Assembly: GCA_002348385.1 (NCBI GenBank)
Contig: DEBD01000034.1
Span: 71,772 to 135,771 of the forward strand
Direction: 5' to 3'
Origin: Gammaproteobacteria bacterium UBA2965
Lineage (GTDB): Bacteria > Pseudomonadota > Gammaproteobacteria > Pseudomonadales > Azotimanducaceae
Length of the DNA stretch: 64,000 bases
This document shows, in pieces, positions 63,582 to 64,000 of this stretch; position 1 is the first letter of the stretch, and every line of letters starts with the position of its first letter. The position numbers and the translations under genes are program-made. The notes beneath the pieces were generated by a model, which was not told where the DNA came from, did not search any database, and saw only the letters and a list, made by a program, of their open reading frames with translations.

Positions 63582-64000
63582 ATGCGACATTACGAAGTGG
63601 TATTTCTCGTGCACCCTGACCAGAGCGATCAGGTCCCGGGGATGATCGAGCGCTACGGCGCGCTCATTGAGCGCGGCAAAGGGGTTATCCACCGGATCGA
63701 AGACTGGGGACGCCGACAGCTGGCTTTCCCCATCGCCAAAATCCACAAGGCCCACTATGTGTTGTTTAACATTGAGGTGAACGGCGAGACGCTGGCCGAG
63801 TTGGAAAGCGCCTTTCGTTTCAACGATGCGGTGATTCGCGACATGGTGATTCGCCGCAAGGGGCCCATGACCGGCAACTCCAAGATCTACGAGGAGGAGC
63901 TGCGCGATCAGGAGAAAGAGCGCGAGCGCGAGCAGCGCCGTGAGGAAGAGTCCGCGCAGCGTGCGCGCGAGGCGAGCTCGGATACGGATACGGATACGGA
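63582..64000 (+). CDS. rpsF: Small ribosomal subunit protein bS6, 5' part
   Basis: 139 visible residues, cut by the window end. S6 binds the 30S platform with S18. The fold is complete by about residue 95: MRHYEVVFLVHPDQSDQVPG, IEDWGRRQLAFPI, and FNDAVIRDMVIRRK. A charged tail rich in Glu and Arg follows, then Asp-Thr repeats run off the edge. AAGGAGA lies 6 bases before the ATG. rpsR is expected next. Confidence 0.97.
   Translation, partial: MRHYEVVFLVHPDQSDQVPGMIERYGALIERGKGVIHRIEDWGRRQLAFPIAKIHKAHYVLFNIEVNGETLAELESAFRFNDAVIRDMVIRRKGPMTGNSKIYEEELRDQEKEREREQRREEESAQRAREASSDTDTDT
63980..64000 (+). repeat. Hexanucleotide tandem repeat in rpsF
   Basis: GGATAC is repeated three and a half times and continues past the window end. 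It encodes alternating Asp and Thr in the S6 tail. Copy number changes would keep the reading frame. Confidence 0.85.

Overview
The window is chromosomal DNA from a GC-rich gammaproteobacterium. From about 13.5 kb to the right end the gene order closely follows a Pseudomonas-type chromosome: ilvE, LPS core genes, hldE, waaA, tolC, cpdA, parE, parC, serB, fimX, psd, orn, queG, tsaE, an amidase, mutL, miaA, hfq, hflX, hflK, hflC, purA, tRNA-Leu, rnr, rlmB, rpsF. It is probably not Pseudomonas itself. Its EF-P is the lysine type (Lys34) and is followed by epmA, whereas Pseudomonas uses an arginine-type EF-P with EarP. No genus can be named from the sequence alone. GTG and TTG starts are common, and three genes appear to need CTG or ATA starts.

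Left part (1-13.5 kb): the end of an S9 peptidase, an NAD-kinase-like gene overlapping fabV, a broken MASE2-cyclase gene, hemE and a VanZ-like gene. Next comes an accessory patch (about 5.75-8.35 kb) with a decayed DUF1801 gene, an RRM protein, four small genes of unknown function and a truncated VOC gene. Then ilvD, argA and a GspE/PilB-type ATPase.

Centre (13.5-28.5 kb): ilvE, then a tight run of LPS core genes (waaF, waaC, waaG, a double-kinase protein, a carbamoyltransferase, a glycosyltransferase), a lipid A acyltransferase, hldE, a waaP placed directly behind hldE, two oxidoreductases and waaA. Together they cover heptose precursor supply, Kdo and heptose addition, core phosphorylation and carbamoylation, and late acylation of lipid A.

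Right part (28.5-64 kb): tolC; DUF1249-cpdA-parE-parC; ahpA back to back with serB; a FimX-type degenerate c-di-GMP receptor with an unknown partner; efp-epmA; psd and a rhodanese; orn; queG; the nnr-tsaE-amidase-mutL-miaA-hfq-hflX-hflK-hflC-purA run; a small Trm112-like gene and folE2; a GNAT gene; tRNA-Leu(CAG); rnr-rlmB; and the start of rpsF behind a hairpin-rich leader.

I see no phage, insertion sequence, CRISPR array or obvious new defence system. The most unusual points are the three apparent non-canonical start codons, a leaderless-looking DUF1249 gene, the internal deletion in the cyclase gene, the unrecognised small-gene cluster at 6.6-8.1 kb, the Cys-poor Trm112-like protein beside folE2, and the tandem repeat at the end of rpsF.
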